Positions 23,248 through 25,472 of a stretch of DNA of 25,472 nucleotides are shown here, in pieces. The first letter of the stretch is position 1. Every line of letters starts with the position of its first letter. This DNA is from Halobacteriales archaeon (GTDB taxonomy: Archaea > Halobacteriota > Halobacteria > Halorutilales > JAHENH01). The notes below the pieces were generated by a model that was given only the letters and a program-made list of their open reading frames with translations, was not told where the DNA came from and made no database searches. The translations under genes were made by a program, and so were the position numbers. Where the stretch lies: positions 1 through 25,472 of the forward strand of contig JAHENH010000013.1 in assembly GCA_018609935.1 (NCBI GenBank), in the 5' to 3' direction.

Positions 23248-23781
23248 CTATTCTAGTTTCCATCCTATAAAAGATTCTTCCAAAGGTATATCTAAAGCTT
23301 TCAAAAACTTTGCCAGACCTATATATATACAACAAAGATGTCCAATAGCTATGATTTCTCTATCTGTACAGTGGTTTTTTAATTTATTATGTATGTTATC
23401 CGATATATCTTGATATATAAATGAATTTATATATTTTATTAGGATTTTTTCTTTTTTTTCAAATTTATCTATCTCTTTTTTCCCTATTGATGATATAGTT
23501 TCTTTGGTAAGTATGTCTTTTTCCAAACATACTTTTGCATGTTGATGCCACTCATATTTTGAATCTGTTTGTCTTGCTACAGTAAGTATAGCTATCTCTC
23601 TATCTCTATCAGAAAGATTATCATATATTGAATCTATATACTCCAGCATTTCCCCAAGGATATCTGGATTGTTTCCTAAAGCTCGAAATATATTTAATTC
23701 TGCTAGATCAACTGAATCAACAAGACATGGCATTTTCGATGTAATTTCCTCTACATCTAAAAGTGAAACACGGGAATCCAT
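23248..23781 (-). CDS. Carboxymuconolactone decarboxylase (CMD/AhpD-like) family protein
   Basis: A 177-residue all-helical protein. The CMD domain covers about residues 25-105: ALGNNPDILGEMLEYIDSIY, then LSDRDREIAILTVARQTDS and KYEWHQHAKVCLEKDIL. In the family the E-x2-H motif (E-W-H-Q-H here) is the catalytic or substrate-facing site; the redox CxxC of AhpD is absent, so peroxidase activity is unlikely. The C-terminal half (about 105-177) repeats a similar helical pattern and holds two adjacent Cys (LCCIYIG). Haloarchaeal relatives have no fixed function. Start at ATG 23781; gene intact. Confidence 0.8.
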   Translation of the reverse strand: MDSRVSLLDVEEITSKMPCLVDSVDLAELNIFRALGNNPDILGEMLEYIDSIYDNLSDRDREIAILTVARQTDSKYEWHQHAKVCLEKDILTKETISSIGKKEIDKFEKKEKILIKYINSFIYQDISDNIHNKLKNHCTDREIIAIGHLCCIYIGLAKFLKALDIPLEESFIGWKLE

Positions 23782-24000
23782 ATATTATATTTATCGGCAG
23801 ACTTTATTTATCCTTAACATCTAAAATACTAGTATAATATAATAATATAGACTCATTCTTCAAAGTTTGGGTACAGTAGTACTTATCTGGTTTATCATAT
23901 AGTTTTGGTTAAGAAAATTATCAAATATTTTATTTTTTTAATAATTTCCAAGTTACTATGGTAAATGCTAAAAAACTTATGAGAAATCGATTCCCGTTTT
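23782..24000. other. Spacer
   Basis: No gene recognised with confidence. A 63-codon plus-strand frame (23958-24149) overlaps the DUF457 gene antisense and is probably a shadow. Confidence 0.3.
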
Positions 24001-24535
24001 CTAGGAAAACAAAGACACGTTCAATACCTGAGGATCCCTACCTTGAACCATATCAAGCCCAGTACGGAGATGAACTTCACTTGTTGGTCCTGCTTTTTCT
24101 ATTTCAAATAATATTAGTCTTAATCCTTCTTCTGTTGAATAATAGATAGGACCTTTTAAAATAAAAAATTGGTCATAGATAGACCAAAAAAGATTAACTC
24201 CGTTATAAAAAAGATCTAGTCCTATAGACACAAATGTTAAACAAAATATAATAATTATAGTTAATTTTTTTCCAAATCCACCCCACATTTTCCTTATATA
24301 TGACTCATTACGAATATAAAAATCATATATAAAAAGTATAGACAATATAAGTGGAAAAAAGATATTGTGTAGTAGTGCTCTATGTGTCCCTCTCCAAAAA
24401 ATTTCTGTTAGAGCATCTAAGTCAGGTAATATGACAACACCTATAACTAAAAAACTGTTTTTAGATTTAATTTTTCTTCCAAAAAGCTAGTAGCTATAAA
24501 GATAGCTATTGCAATATAAAAATTACGGACGGCAT
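24001..24535 (-). pseudogene. DUF457/YdjM-type membrane metal-dependent hydrolase, frameshifted
   Basis: Three minus-strand frames join into one membrane protein: ATG 24535 MPSVIFI, then IAIAIFIATSFLEEKLNLKT, then LVIGVVILPDLDALTEIFW and RGTHRALLHNIFFPLIL, ending with a membrane helix and a C-terminal domain (KGPIYYSTEEGLRLILFEI). P-D-L-D and T-H-R-x-L-L-H are the metal-binding motifs of the DUF457 family (LexA-binding/YdjM-like membrane hydrolases). The frame changes fall in an A5 run (24518-24522) and an A6 run (24449-24454) on the plus strand; adding one base to each restores the frame. All motifs are otherwise intact, so a recent mutation or homopolymer read error is likely. Confidence 0.7.

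Positions 24536-25472
<937 letters not shown>

Noticed and set aside
23958..24149. Plus-strand frame of 63 codons with a hydrophobic end
   Set aside because: Antisense to the DUF457 gene, whose motifs are clear. The hydrophobic run is the complement of that gene.

Overview
This is an AT-rich archaeal window. Short intergenic regions carry TATA-like boxes, several genes look leaderless, and almost every recognisable protein has its nearest relatives in Halobacteria: a DnaJ-[2Fe-2S] ferredoxin fusion, histidine kinases with the H-N-L-R-N phosphoacceptor motif, a PiT permease paired with UspA, a DUF457 membrane hydrolase, a DUF1508 protein and an HhH-GPD-like protein. The host genes are lysine-rich and far more AT-rich than normal haloarchaeal DNA, so I read this as a low-GC, aerobic euryarchaeon allied to Halobacteria. 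I cannot name the taxon.

Layout. 1-3200 holds a CDSH-type iron-sulfur protein gene, a small hypothetical gene and a graveyard of signalling genes: a PAS histidine kinase with a nonsense codon and two frameshifts, a truncated second kinase and a kelch-like fragment. 3300-7700 is a mosaic: a frameshifted serine recombinase with palindromic upstream sites, two directly repeated ~55-bp motifs (4020 and 7599), a broken membrane gene next to what looks like the RNA-structured end of a TnpB-type element, and a clearly more GC-rich, translationally coupled operon sco1-tlpA-ccdA (minus strand, copper/thiol-redox maturation of respiratory proteins). 7800-8700 has a PQQ-like propeller pseudogene and a second orphan TnpB-type element end. 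8770-17000 carries housekeeping and accessory genes: dUTPase/dCTP deaminase, UspA, DnaJ-ferredoxin, an RHH regulator with a virus-like QueE, an alkyladenine DNA glycosylase, a deaminase and a split HhH-GPD-like protein. 17200-20000 has a zinc microprotein, a hendecad coiled-coil protein, PiT and UspA. 20350-24535 holds a third kinase remnant, DUF1508, zinc ribbons, a hotdog thioesterase, a CMD-family protein and a frameshifted DUF457 gene. The window ends inside a GC-richer catalase-peroxidase gene (katG).

Themes. (1) Two segments, sco1-tlpA-ccdA and katG, look like recent acquisitions from a typical higher-GC haloarchaeon; both concern oxygen-based life. (2) Three or four TnpB-less element ends with strong hairpins are scattered through the window; these are the best candidates for an under-described system (orphan guide-RNA-like elements). 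(3) An unusual number of genes is broken, many precisely at homopolymers, so pseudogenisation and read error must be separated before strong conclusions are drawn.
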